Source: an uncultured Alphaproteobacteria bacterium (GTDB taxonomy: Bacteria; Pseudomonadota; Alphaproteobacteria; Rhizobiales; Beijerinckiaceae). Taken from it: 64,000 nucleotides of DNA. The translations under genes and the position numbers were made by a program. Where the stretch lies: assembly GCA_937988775.1 (NCBI GenBank), contig CALKHP010000017.1:48449-112448 (forward strand), given 5' to 3'. Shown here piece by piece: positions 33,580-41,745 of the stretch (positions within the stretch are counted from its first letter, which is position 1; each line of letters starts with the position of its first letter). The notes beneath the pieces were generated by a model. That model searched no databases and had not been told where the DNA came from. It saw nothing but the letters and a program-made list of their open reading frames with translations.

Positions 33580-35370
33580 ATGCCGCTCTACAAGGCCCCG
33601 GTCGAGGAGGTGATGTTCATCCTCAACGACGTGCTGGAGATCGCCCGCTACAACAATCTGCCGGGCTTCGCGGACGCGACCCCCGACATGCTGGAAGCGA
33701 TCCTGACCGAGGGCGCGAAATTCGCCGAAGAGGTCGTGCAGCCGCTCAACCGCGCCGGCGATGTCGAGGGCTGCACGCGGCACGAGGATGGCAGCGTCAC
33801 TACGCCGGACGGGTTCAAGGCGGCCTATGAGCAGTTCCGCGATGCCGGCTGGCTCGGCCTGTCGCTGCCCGCGGAAATCGGCGGACAGGGTTTGCCCAAC
33901 GTGCTTGGCCTCGCCTTCCGCGAGTTTCTCGAGAGTTCCAACCAGGCCTGGTCGATGTATTCCGGCCTGACCCAGGGCGCGGTCGCGGCGATCCTGGTGC
34001 ACGGGGCGCCGGAGCAAAAAAAGACCTACCTGCCGAAAATGGTCTCGGGCGAATGGTCCGGCACCATGAACCTGACCGAGCCGCATTGCGGCACCGATCT
34101 CGGCCAGCTCAAGACCAGGGCCGTGCCGCAACCGGACGGCAGCTACAAGATCATCGGCACCAAGATCTTCATCTCGGCCGGCGAGCATGACCTCGCCTCG
34201 AACATCATCCACCTGGTGCTCGCGCGCATCGAGGGGGCACCGGCCGGCACCAAGGGCATCTCGCTGTTCATCGTGCCGAAATTCATGGTCGCGGCCGATG
34301 GCGCGACGGGCGCGCGCAACGGCGTCTCGTGCGGCTCGATCGAGCACAAGATGGGCATCCACGGCAACGCGACCTGCGTGATGAATTATGACGGGGCGAC
34401 CGGCTTCCTGATCGGCGAGGCCAATCGCGGCCTCAACGCCATGTTCGTGATGATGAACGAGGCCCGGCTCGCCGTCGGCCTGCAGGGTCTGGCGCAATCC
34501 GAGGTCGCCTACCAGAATGCCGCCGCCTATGCCCGCGAGCGCCTGCAGGGCCGCGCGCTGACCGGCGCGCAGAATCCGTCCGGCCCGGCCGATCCGATCA
34601 TCGTGCATCCGGACGTGCGCCGCACGCTGCTCTCGATCAAGGCGTTCAACGAGGCCGCCCGCACGCTGGCGCTGTGGGCGGCGTTGCAGGCCGATATCGA
34701 CGCCCGTTCGAGCGACGCCGGGACGAAACAGGCGGCCGACGACAATCTCGGCCTGATCACGCCGGTGATCAAGGCGATGCTGACCGATTGCGGCTTCGAC
34801 AACGCGGTCAAGGCGCAGCAGATGTTCGGCGGCCACGGCTACATCGAAGAGCATGGCATGTCGCAATTCGTGCGCGATGCCCGCATCAACATGATCTACG
34901 AGGGTGCCAACGGCATCCAGGCCATGGACCTTGTCGGGCGCAAGCTCGGGCGCGACGGCGGCCGGGCGGTGATGGCGTATTTCGCCGAGATCGGCGGCTT
35001 CATCGCGGCGAATGGCGACGACGCCATGGCGCCGTTCACGGCCCCGCTCAAGAGCGCGCTCGACCAATTGCAGCAGGCGACGATGTGGTTCATGCAGAAC
35101 GCCATAACCAAACCGGACAATGCCGGCGCCGGCGCCACCGACTACCTGCACATGTTCGGCCTCGTCAGCCTCGGCTATATGTGGGCGCGCCAGGTCAAGG
35201 CGGCGCAGGCGCGCATCGCCGCCGGCGCCCCCGACAAGGCGCGCATGGCGGGCAAGCTCGTCACGGCGCGCTTCTTCATGGAGCGCATGCTGCCGGAAAC
35301 CGGCCTGCGGCTCGCCCGCATCACGGCCGGCGCCGATACGGTGATGGCGTTGCCGGCGGAGGCGTTCTAG
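33580..35370 (+). CDS. acyl-CoA dehydrogenase (long, C-terminal-extended)
   Basis: A 596-residue FAD-dependent acyl-CoA dehydrogenase of the larger type with an extra C-terminal domain. It catalyses the first step of beta-oxidation, giving enoyl-CoA. FAD-site motifs are visible: MNLTEPHCGTDLGQL and KIIGTKIFIS; the catalytic-base Glu lies in IYEGANGIQA near residue 445. A DUF-like C-terminal helical domain (about 470-596) follows. ATG 33580 is preceded by AGGGAG 9 bases upstream, and it is the first gene of a three-gene operon with thiolase and FadB-like protein. Confidence 0.9.
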   Translation: MPLYKAPVEEVMFILNDVLEIARYNNLPGFADATPDMLEAILTEGAKFAEEVVQPLNRAGDVEGCTRHEDGSVTTPDGFKAAYEQFRDAGWLGLSLPAEIGGQGLPNVLGLAFREFLESSNQAWSMYSGLTQGAVAAILVHGAPEQKKTYLPKMVSGEWSGTMNLTEPHCGTDLGQLKTRAVPQPDGSYKIIGTKIFISAGEHDLASNIIHLVLARIEGAPAGTKGISLFIVPKFMVAADGATGARNGVSCGSIEHKMGIHGNATCVMNYDGATGFLIGEANRGLNAMFVMMNEARLAVGLQGLAQSEVAYQNAAAYARERLQGRALTGAQNPSGPADPIIVHPDVRRTLLSIKAFNEAARTLALWAALQADIDARSSDAGTKQAADDNLGLITPVIKAMLTDCGFDNAVKAQQMFGGHGYIEEHGMSQFVRDARINMIYEGANGIQAMDLVGRKLGRDGGRAVMAYFAEIGGFIAANGDDAMAPFTAPLKSALDQLQQATMWFMQNAITKPDNAGAGATDYLHMFGLVSLGYMWARQVKAAQARIAAGAPDKARMAGKLVTARFFMERMLPETGLRLARITAGADTVMALPAEAF

Positions 35371-35410
35371 ACAGGGCGAAAGCAAGGACGATCGATTTCA
35401 GGAGGGCCAG

Positions 35411-36619
35411 ATGGCCGATGCATTCATCTACGATCATGTGCGGACGCCGCGCGGGCGCGGCAAGGCCGACGGCGCGCTGCATGAGGTGACGGCAATCCGC
35501 CTCGCCGAGACGGCGCTGACCGCGATCCGCGAGCGCAACACGCTCGACACCGCGCGCGTCGAGGACGTGGTGCTCGGCTGCGTCGATCCGGTCGGCGAGG
35601 CCGGCGGCGACATCGCGCGTGCCGCAGTGCTCGGTGCCGGTTACGGCGCCAAGGTGCCGGGCATCCAGATCAACCGCTTCTGCGCTTCCGGCCTCGACGC
35701 GGTGGCCTTCGCCGCCGCCCCGATCATGGCCGGGCAGAAGGACCTCGCCATCGGCGGCGGCGTCGAGAGCATGGGCCGCGTCGGCATGGGCGCGTCCGGC
35801 ATGGCGCTCGCCATGGACCCGAGCGTCGCCATCAAATCCTATTTCACGCCGCAGGGCGTCGCCGCCGACCTGATCGCCACCAAATACGGCTTTTCGCGCG
35901 ACGAGGTCGATGCTTTCGCGGTGCAATCGCACAAGCGCGCGGCCAATGCCTGGGACAAGGGCTATTTCAAGCATTCGGTGGTGCCGGTGAAGGATGTCAA
36001 CGGCCTGACCATTCTCGGCCGTGACGAGACGATCCGCCCGAATACCGACATGCAGGCGCTCGGCGCCCTGAAACCGTCCTTCGCCATGATGGGCGAGCAG
36101 GGCGGCTTCGACGCGGTCGCGGTGCAGTCGCACCCGGAAGTCGAGTTCGTCAACCACGTCCACCATGCCGGCAACTCCTCCGGCATCGTCGATGGGGCGG
36201 CAGCCGTGCTGGTCGGCTCGAAAAGGGCCGGCCGGGTCAACGGTCTCAAGCCGCGTGCGCGCATAAAAGGCTTCGCGCAGATCGGGTCCGATCTCGGCCT
36301 GCTGCTGACCGGCCCGGTCGACGTGACCAAGCTGCTGCTCAAGAAGACCGGCATGGAACTGGCCGATATCGACCTGATCGAGATCAACGAGGCGTTCTCA
36401 TCCGTCGTGCTGCGCTTCATGCAGGCATTCGAGCTCGATCCGGCCAAGGTCAACGTCAATGGCGGCGCCATCGCCATGGGCCATCCGCTGGGAGCGACCG
36501 GCGCCATGGTGCTCGGCACCTTGATCGACGAACTCGAGCGCCGCGACCTGAATACCGGCCTCGTCACGCTCTGCGTCGCGGCCGGTATGGGCACCGCGAT
36601 GATTGTCGAACGGGTTTGA
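35411..36619 (+). CDS. acetyl-CoA C-acyltransferase (thiolase)
   Basis: A 402-residue degradative thiolase. The nucleophilic Cys91 sits in NRFCASGLDAVAFAA, the His358 in GGAIAMGHPLGATGA and the second Cys388 in TLCVAAGMGTA, the complete catalytic set. It releases acetyl-CoA from 3-ketoacyl-CoA. AGGAGGG is 8-10 bases upstream of ATG 35411. Together with the flanking acyl-CoA dehydrogenase and the FadB-like protein it forms a complete beta-oxidation cycle. After it lies a 160-bp gap filled by a repeat. Confidence 0.95.
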   Translation: MADAFIYDHVRTPRGRGKADGALHEVTAIRLAETALTAIRERNTLDTARVEDVVLGCVDPVGEAGGDIARAAVLGAGYGAKVPGIQINRFCASGLDAVAFAAAPIMAGQKDLAIGGGVESMGRVGMGASGMALAMDPSVAIKSYFTPQGVAADLIATKYGFSRDEVDAFAVQSHKRAANAWDKGYFKHSVVPVKDVNGLTILGRDETIRPNTDMQALGALKPSFAMMGEQGGFDAVAVQSHPEVEFVNHVHHAGNSSGIVDGAAAVLVGSKRAGRVNGLKPRARIKGFAQIGSDLGLLLTGPVDVTKLLLKKTGMELADIDLIEINEAFSSVVLRFMQAFELDPAKVNVNGGAIAMGHPLGATGAMVLGTLIDELERRDLNTGLVTLCVAAGMGTAMIVERV

Positions 36620-36628
36620 GAGGGATTG

Positions 36629-36753
36629 CCTTCTCTCGCTTGCGGGAGAAGGTGCCGGCAGGCGGATGAGGGGAACCGCTCGCGCGACATAAGGCGGGGC
36701 TTCCTCCCCTCATCCGACACTTCGTGCCACCTTCTCCCGTAAACGGGAGAAGG
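36629..36753. repeat. CCTTCTCCCG-type palindrome pair, copy 3
   Basis: First palindrome CCTTCTCTCG-N4-CGGGAGAAGG (36629-36652; one mismatch), GGATGAGGGG / CCCCTCATCC in between, and a second palindrome with 11-bp arms CCTTCTCCCGT / ACGGGAGAAGG at 36730-36753. It lies inside the operon, between thiolase and the FadB-like gene, so it does not simply mark a 3' end here. Confidence 0.85.
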
Positions 36754-36780
36754 GACAGGCGGCCAGGGAGAGATTTTTCG

Positions 36781-38988
36781 ATGAAACTAGAGCATTTCCG
36801 CTTCGAGACTGATGCTGACGGCATCGCCACCTTGACCTGGGACAGCCCGAACCGCTCGATGAACGTCATCACCGTCCAGGTGATGGACGAACTCGAAAAG
36901 GCCGTGGCGCATGTTGCTGCGACCGACGCCATCAAGGGCTGCGTCATCACCTCCGGCAAGGAGACGTTTTCGGGCGGGGCCGACCTTGCCATGCTGCAAG
37001 GGCTCGGCGCCGAGTACCAGAAGCGCGCCAAGGCCGATGGTCCCGAACAGGCGATGAGCTTTTTCTTCGACGCCTCGCGCCGGCTGTCGCAAATCTACCG
37101 CGAGCTCGAAACCTGCGGCAAACCGTTCGCGGCCGCCGTGCACGGCACCTGCCTCGGCGGCGCCTTCGAACTGGCGCTTTCCTGCCAGTTCCGCGTCGTC
37201 TCGGATGACGAGAAGACCCGCGTCGGCCTGCCCGAGATCAAGGTCGGCCTGTTCCCCGGCGCCGGCGGCACGCAGCGCGTCGCCCGCATGATGCCGACCG
37301 GCGACGCGCTACAGATGCTGTTTCGCGGCGACCAGATCAAGCCGGCGCAGGCCAAGGGAATGGGGCTGGTGCATGCCGTGGTTGCGCGCGATGCGCTCAT
37401 CCAGACGGCGAAGGACTGGCTCAAGGCAAATCCTGCCGCCAAACAGCCCTGGGACACGGAAGGCTACCGCCTGCCCTCGAACAAGGTGCATTCCGCGCCC
37501 GGCATGATGATCTGGCCGCCGGCCAACGCCATCTACCGCCGCGAGACGCAGGATAATTACCCGGCCGCCAAGGCGGTGCTCGCCGCCGTCTACGAGGGGC
37601 TGCAACTGCCGATCGACCAGGGGCTGAGGGTCGAGAGCCGCTATTTCGCGAAGATCCTGCGCTCGCCGCAGGCCGCCCATATGATCCGCTCGCTGTTCCT
37701 GTCGAAGGGCGAGTTGGAGAAGGGCGCGCGGCGCCCGGCCGGCGCGCCGGCCAACAGTTTCAAGACGGTCGGCGTGATCGGTGCCGGCTTCATGGGCGCC
37801 GGCATCGCCTATGTCACGGCGCTCGCCGGCATGAAGGTCGTGCTGCTCGACCGCGACATGGCGGCGGCCGAAAAGGGCAAGGCGCATAGCCACAAGATCG
37901 TCTCCGACCAGATCGCCAAGGGCCGCGCCAAATCGGCCGACCGTGACGTGCTGCTCGAGCGCATCACGCCCACCGCCGACTATAACGACCTGAAAGGTTG
38001 CGACCTGATCGTCGAGGCGGTGTTCGAGGATCGCGCCGTCAAGGCCGAAGTGATCAGGAACGTGCAGGCGGTGATCGGCAAGGACGTGATCTTCGCCTCC
38101 AACACCTCGACGCTGCCGATCACCTCGCTCGCCGAGAATTTCGCGCGGCCGAAGCAGTTCATCGGCATCCACTTCTTCTCGCCGGTCGACAAGATGCTGC
38201 TGGTCGAGGTCATTCTCGGCAAGAAGACCGGCGACAAGGCGCTCGCCGCCGCGCTCGACTACGTGCGCGCGATCCGCAAGACGCCGATCGTCGTCAACGA
38301 CACGCGCGGCTTCTTCGCCAACCGCTGCGTGCTCAACTATCTCAGCGAAGGCCATCGCATGCTGATCGAGGGCGTGCCGGCGGCGATGATCGAGAATGCC
38401 GGCAAGATGGCCGGCATGCCGGTCGGGCCGCTATCGCTGACCGACGAGGTGGCGATCGACCTCGCCTGGAAGATCACGCAGGCGACGCTGAAGGATCTCG
38501 GGCCGCAGGCGGTCGAGCCGGCGCTGGTCGACCTGCTCGACGAACTGGTCGTCAAGCTCGAGCGTTTCGGGCGCAAGAACAAGAAGGGCTTCTACGACTA
38601 TCAGCCGGGCCAGCCGAAGCGGCTGTGGCCGGGGCTCAAGGACCTGCAGAAGGTGCATCTCGATCCAGATGCGATCGATGTCGAGGAACTGAAGCAGCGC
38701 CTGCTGGTGTGCCAGGCGCTCGAAGCGGCGAAGACGGTGGAGGAAAAGGTCATCGTCGACGTGCGCGAGGCCGATGTCGGCTCGATCCTCGGTTTCGGCT
38801 TCGCGCCGTGGTCGGGCGGCACGCTGTCCTATATTGACGGCATGGGGGCGCAAGCTTTCGTGGCGTTGTGCAAGAAGCTCGCCGCAAAGCATGGGCCCCG
38901 CTTCAAGCCGAACCGGCTACTCGTCGACATGGCGAAGAAGGGCGAGACCTTCTACGGCCGCTTCAACCCGTACAAGAAGGCGGCCTGA
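36781..38988 (+). CDS. FadB-like bifunctional enoyl-CoA hydratase/3-hydroxyacyl-CoA dehydrogenase
   Basis: A 735-residue multifunctional beta-oxidation protein. Residues 1-190 are an enoyl-CoA hydratase/isomerase domain (GGADLAMLQG, HGTCLGGAFELALSCQF, LPEIKVGLFPGAGGTQR). Residues about 325-500 are the NAD-binding 3-hydroxyacyl-CoA dehydrogenase (GVIGAGFMGAGIAYVTALAG, IHFFSPVDKMLLVEVI, VNDTRGFFANRC), followed by its C-terminal helical domain (GPLSLTDEVAIDLAWK, FYDYQ). It would convert enoyl-CoA to 3-ketoacyl-CoA for the thiolase upstream. Start ATG 36781 matches the family start MKLEHFRFE. Operon: dehydrogenase-thiolase-this gene. Confidence 0.94.
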   Translation: MKLEHFRFETDADGIATLTWDSPNRSMNVITVQVMDELEKAVAHVAATDAIKGCVITSGKETFSGGADLAMLQGLGAEYQKRAKADGPEQAMSFFFDASRRLSQIYRELETCGKPFAAAVHGTCLGGAFELALSCQFRVVSDDEKTRVGLPEIKVGLFPGAGGTQRVARMMPTGDALQMLFRGDQIKPAQAKGMGLVHAVVARDALIQTAKDWLKANPAAKQPWDTEGYRLPSNKVHSAPGMMIWPPANAIYRRETQDNYPAAKAVLAAVYEGLQLPIDQGLRVESRYFAKILRSPQAAHMIRSLFLSKGELEKGARRPAGAPANSFKTVGVIGAGFMGAGIAYVTALAGMKVVLLDRDMAAAEKGKAHSHKIVSDQIAKGRAKSADRDVLLERITPTADYNDLKGCDLIVEAVFEDRAVKAEVIRNVQAVIGKDVIFASNTSTLPITSLAENFARPKQFIGIHFFSPVDKMLLVEVILGKKTGDKALAAALDYVRAIRKTPIVVNDTRGFFANRCVLNYLSEGHRMLIEGVPAAMIENAGKMAGMPVGPLSLTDEVAIDLAWKITQATLKDLGPQAVEPALVDLLDELVVKLERFGRKNKKGFYDYQPGQPKRLWPGLKDLQKVHLDPDAIDVEELKQRLLVCQALEAAKTVEEKVIVDVREADVGSILGFGFAPWSGGTLSYIDGMGAQAFVALCKKLAAKHGPRFKPNRLLVDMAKKGETFYGRFNPYKKAA

Positions 38989-39002
38989 AACAGGCAACCG
39001 AA

Positions 39003-39051
39003 CCCCTTCTCCCGTTTACGGGAGAAGGGGGCGCGAAGCGCCGGATGAGGG
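39003..39051. repeat. CCTTCTCCCG-type palindrome, copy 4
   Basis: Perfect 13-bp arms CCCCTTCTCCCGT and ACGGGAGAAGGGG (39003-39030, 2-base loop), then a GCGC-N3-GCGC-like mini stem and GGATGAGGG. It lies between the convergent fadB-like and SDR gene ends and probably acts as a bidirectional terminator. Confidence 0.85.
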
Positions 39052-39068
39052 TTTCGTGCCGCATGCCC

Positions 39069-39800
39069 TCACCCGCCGGCGCGCGTCGGGCCGACAATGA
39101 CCTCGTTGATGCAGACCCGGTCCGGCAATCCGGCCAGATACAGCACGATGTCGGCGACATCGGCCGGGGTCAGCATTTTGGCGCGCATCTCGGCGCTGAT
39201 CGCCATCGGGCGCTGGTTCATCAACGGCGTGTGCACGTCGCCCGGCGACAGCACGCAGGAGCGGATGTTGTTGACGTTCTCCTCCAGATTGATGGTGTGG
39301 CTCATCGCCACCACCGCGCTCTTGGCGGCGGTGTAGACGCCGCCGGGGCCGGCGCTGATGAAATGCGCCGCCCATGAGCCGGTGTGGATCATCAGGCCGC
39401 CATCCTTGCGCATCAACGGCAGGCAGGCGCTGGCGACATAGAGCGCCGCGTTGAGATTGGCGTTGACGAGGCTGGCGATGCTCTCAGGCGTCAACTCGTC
39501 CCAGCGCCGGCGCGGAATGTTGGTGCCGGCATTGCTGAACAGGATATCGAGCCGGCCGCGCTGGCCGATGGCGCCGGCAATCTCCGCGACCGCCCTGGCA
39601 TCGGACATGTCGCCCGGCATGACGAGCGCCTCGCCGCCATTGGCCTGGACGCGCCCGGCGACGCTGTCGAGCGGCTCGCGGCGGCGGCCGCTGAGCACGA
39701 CGCTGGCGCCGGCCGCGGCGAGCGCCAGGGCGGAAGCTTCGCCGATGCCGGTGCCGGCGCCGGTGATCCAGGCGGTCTTGCCCTGAAGAGATTGCGTCAT
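39069..39800 (-). CDS. SDR family NAD(P)-dependent oxidoreductase
   Basis: A 243-residue classical short-chain dehydrogenase. The Rossmann motif TGAGTGIG is at 13-20, NAG at 90-92, the catalytic Ser142 (HTGSWAAH), Tyr156 and Lys160 (GVYTAAKSA) are all present. The GVYTAAK pair and NAGTN motif support full activity. Substrate unknown. AGGAGGGA is 8 bases upstream of ATG 39800. It is the last gene of a leftward trio after marR and the nlpC/P60 gene, with 30 bases between it and the latter. Confidence 0.9.
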   Translation of the reverse strand: MTQSLQGKTAWITGAGTGIGEASALALAAAGASVVLSGRRREPLDSVAGRVQANGGEALVMPGDMSDARAVAEIAGAIGQRGRLDILFSNAGTNIPRRRWDELTPESIASLVNANLNAALYVASACLPLMRKDGGLMIHTGSWAAHFISAGPGGVYTAAKSAVVAMSHTINLEENVNNIRSCVLSPGDVHTPLMNQRPMAISAEMRAKMLTPADVADIVLYLAGLPDRVCINEVIVGPTRAGG

Positions 39801-39830
39801 CTTCGATTCCCTCCTGTTGATTCCAGAGAT

Positions 39831-40679
39831 CTAGCCAAGCCGCCGGATGGTCAGGATCGGCCGCTGCACGACGCGCAGGATACGGTCCGCGACCTGGCGC
39901 AGCGGTTCCTCGACGACGAGCATGGCGTGGCCGCTGGCATGCAGCAGCGTGTCGGCGTCGCGCATGATGCCGATATGACCGTGCCAGCAGACGAGGTCGC
40001 CGCATTGCAGCCCGGCGAGGTCCGGCGTCACCGGCACGGGCGAACCGAGCGCTGCCTGCATGTCGCTGTCGCGCGGCGCGCTGATGCCGGCCATGGCGAG
40101 CGAGATCTGCACCAGCCCGGAACAATCGAGGCCGAGGCTGGACTTGCCGCCCCACAGGTAAGGCGCGCCGCGATAGGCCTCGGCGACCGCGACGAAATCC
40201 TGCGCCGCCTCGTCGCGCGGTCTCAGATGCGCCGCCCACAAGAAGCCGTGCGGCGTCTCGGCGAAATCACCCGACAGCCCCGCGACGGCGACCGCCGCGC
40301 CCATCGGCGCAGAACCGCGCGCGGGCAGTTTCATGTCGGGGCCGGGATAGAAGAAGCTGCGCAGCACCGCGACGCGATGGGTCGGCGCCGGACCGGGGGG
40401 ACCAAGCATCGTCGCCGGAAGGTAGCCGACATAACCGTCATCGGCGAGCTGGCCCCAGGCCCAGCCATCCGCCTCCTCGAAGATTTGCACGCGCTCGCCG
40501 AGCAGCGCTTCCGTCACCAGGCCGGCCGCGATGGCCGGGCGGCCACGCATGGGTGCGGTAGCGGTCACAATGGCGCGCGGCTCGCCGGCGACGAAACGCG
40601 CCGCCTCGACATGGCCGCGCAGGCGGATGTCGGCGAGATCCGGCCGGGCCGGCGTCAGGCGCGGGTCGGGCGCGCTCAC
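39831..40679 (-). CDS. SH3-NlpC/P60 cell-wall peptidase
   Basis: A 282-residue NlpC/P60-family endopeptidase for peptidoglycan. No signal peptide is visible; residues 30-110 and 110-155 look like one or two SH3-like domains (AIVTATAPMRGRP, LGERVQIFEEADGWAWGQLADDGYVGYLP). The catalytic domain starts near 165 (DFVAVAEAYRGAPYLWGGKSSLGLDCSGLVQ), with Cys186 as nucleophile and His235 in WHGHIGIM; this resembles dipeptidyl-peptidase VI-like enzymes that act on muropeptide fragments in the cytosol. Start is GTG 40679 overlapping the marR stop (GTGA), so coupled with marR. The open frame continues upstream but only as shadow. Confidence 0.9.
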   Translation of the reverse strand: MSAPDPRLTPARPDLADIRLRGHVEAARFVAGEPRAIVTATAPMRGRPAIAAGLVTEALLGERVQIFEEADGWAWGQLADDGYVGYLPATMLGPPGPAPTHRVAVLRSFFYPGPDMKLPARGSAPMGAAVAVAGLSGDFAETPHGFLWAAHLRPRDEAAQDFVAVAEAYRGAPYLWGGKSSLGLDCSGLVQISLAMAGISAPRDSDMQAALGSPVPVTPDLAGLQCGDLVCWHGHIGIMRDADTLLHASGHAMLVVEEPLRQVADRILRVVQRPILTIRRLG

Positions 40680-41026
40680 GGCTGCAACTCCGCCGCCTTG
40701 GTGGACAACAGGTCGGCGAGGCGCTCGAGATGCAGCGCGCCGCGCACCGTGCGCTGGATGACGACGTTGCGGCGGTCGAGATCGTCGCGGCGGCGCGATA
40801 CCAGGTCGAGCTGGCCCATGCTGTCGAGCGCGCGGGTGATGACCGGCTTGGTGACGCCGAGCTTGGCGGCAAGCCCGCGCACGGTATGGGGCGGCGGCTC
40901 GAGATAGATCGTCAGCAGGATCGCCATCTGGCGCACCGACAGGTCCGGATCGCGGTCGCGCACCAGATCCAGCATGGCAGCATGCCATAGCTGCAGCGCG
41001 CGGGCGGGACGTAGCTCGGTCGCCAT
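40676..41026 (-). CDS. MarR family transcriptional regulator
   Basis: A 116-residue winged-helix protein of MarR type. The HTH segment is DLSVRQMAILLTIYLEPPPHTVRGLAAKLGVTKPVITRALDSMGQLDLVSRRRDDLDRRNVVIQ, with the wing RRDDLDRRN. It is shorter than usual MarR proteins (140-150), with little left of the N- and C-terminal dimerisation helices. First gene of the leftward marR-nlpC/P60-SDR cluster; the GTGA overlap with the peptidase gene suggests it controls or is at least translated with it. Effector unknown. Confidence 0.8.
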   Translation of the reverse strand: MATELRPARALQLWHAAMLDLVRDRDPDLSVRQMAILLTIYLEPPPHTVRGLAAKLGVTKPVITRALDSMGQLDLVSRRRDDLDRRNVVIQRTVRGALHLERLADLLSTKAAELQP

Positions 41027-41192
41027 CAGGAAGCCAACTCGGGAAACACCAACTCGTTACGGAGCCGTATTGTTTACGGGGGGCGCCGCTGGAAGGCAAT
41101 GCCAGGGCGCGCGCCCGAACCGGATGCCGCTTCAGGCGAGCGAGACTGCCCGCAGCGGCTTGCCAGTTTCGTGTCGCCGGCGCCTCAGGGCG

Positions 41193-41507
41193 TCAGGGAA
41201 CGTCATCCTTTGCCGACGGGCCACCCTCGTTCTCCAGATTGCCGATGCGTTTTGTCAGCGAGCGATTGAACTTCAACCGAACCCCGGCGCCAAGCGCGCC
41301 CTGCTCGGGGATGAACACGGCACCGAGTTCCTCAAGCGCATCCTGAATGGCCTGGATGACGCTGTCCGGCGGCGTGTGCATGCCGTGTTCGAAGGCCCGG
41401 ATGGCGGCCTCGTCGAGATTGGCGTTCGCCGCGACCTTGGCGCGACTCACTTCGACGAGCGCGCGTGCTGCCTTGGAAAGGGGGCCAGTGATCAAGAGAA
41501 CCTCCAT
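41193..41507 (-). CDS. XRE-like small regulator
   Basis: A 104-residue protein resembling the short XRE/HTH_3 family common in Alphaproteobacteria: ITGPLSKAARALVEVSRAKVAANANLDEAAIRAFEHGMHTPP, ending ALEELGAVFIPEQGALGAGVRLKF. That C-terminal tail (GVxFIPE-like plus GVRL) is characteristic of this small family. ATG 41507 has AGGA about 9 bases upstream. No partner gene overlaps; 166 bp separates it from marR. Target genes unknown; the pilus locus starts 240 bp to the right. Confidence 0.7.
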   Translation of the reverse strand: MEVLLITGPLSKAARALVEVSRAKVAANANLDEAAIRAFEHGMHTPPDSVIQAIQDALEELGAVFIPEQGALGAGVRLKFNRSLTKRIGNLENEGGPSAKDDVP

Positions 41508-41675
41508 CAGCGATATCCTGTCATATCTTGCGCAACCGCAAGCTTGGCCCCCCTCGTCGCACCGATCGTGCCGGCACAGCAAGCGCCGTTGCCGGGAACG
41601 GGACGAGATCGGCGGCAAAATCCGGTCGCGGCCGCAGCGGCGCGCGCGACGCCGCGTCGTCGCGGGCATGCGACA

Positions 41676-41697
41676 TTAACGTTCCCTTAGGGTTAAC
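41676..41697 (+). promoter_or_regulatory. CtrA-like TTAA-N7-TTAG box upstream of tadD
   Basis: TTAA at 41676-41679, seven bases, TTAG at 41687-41690, then GTTAAC at 41692-41697. CtrA consensus is TTAA-N7-TTAAC; the second half here has one mismatch, but a further TTAAC follows. It lies about 50-70 bases before the tadD ATG. Confidence 0.45.
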
Positions 41698-41745
41698 GGA
41701 ATATTGCTCGGGGGCTTTTCAAATCTCACCTGCTCCGGAGCCCCC

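Noticed and set aside
36629..36753. CRISPR-like appearance of repeated CCTTCTCCCG palindromes
   Set aside because: Copies are not regularly spaced, spacers are not of equal length, and no cas genes are present.
41193..41507. Toxin-antitoxin pair
   Set aside because: The XRE-like protein has no adjacent partner gene.
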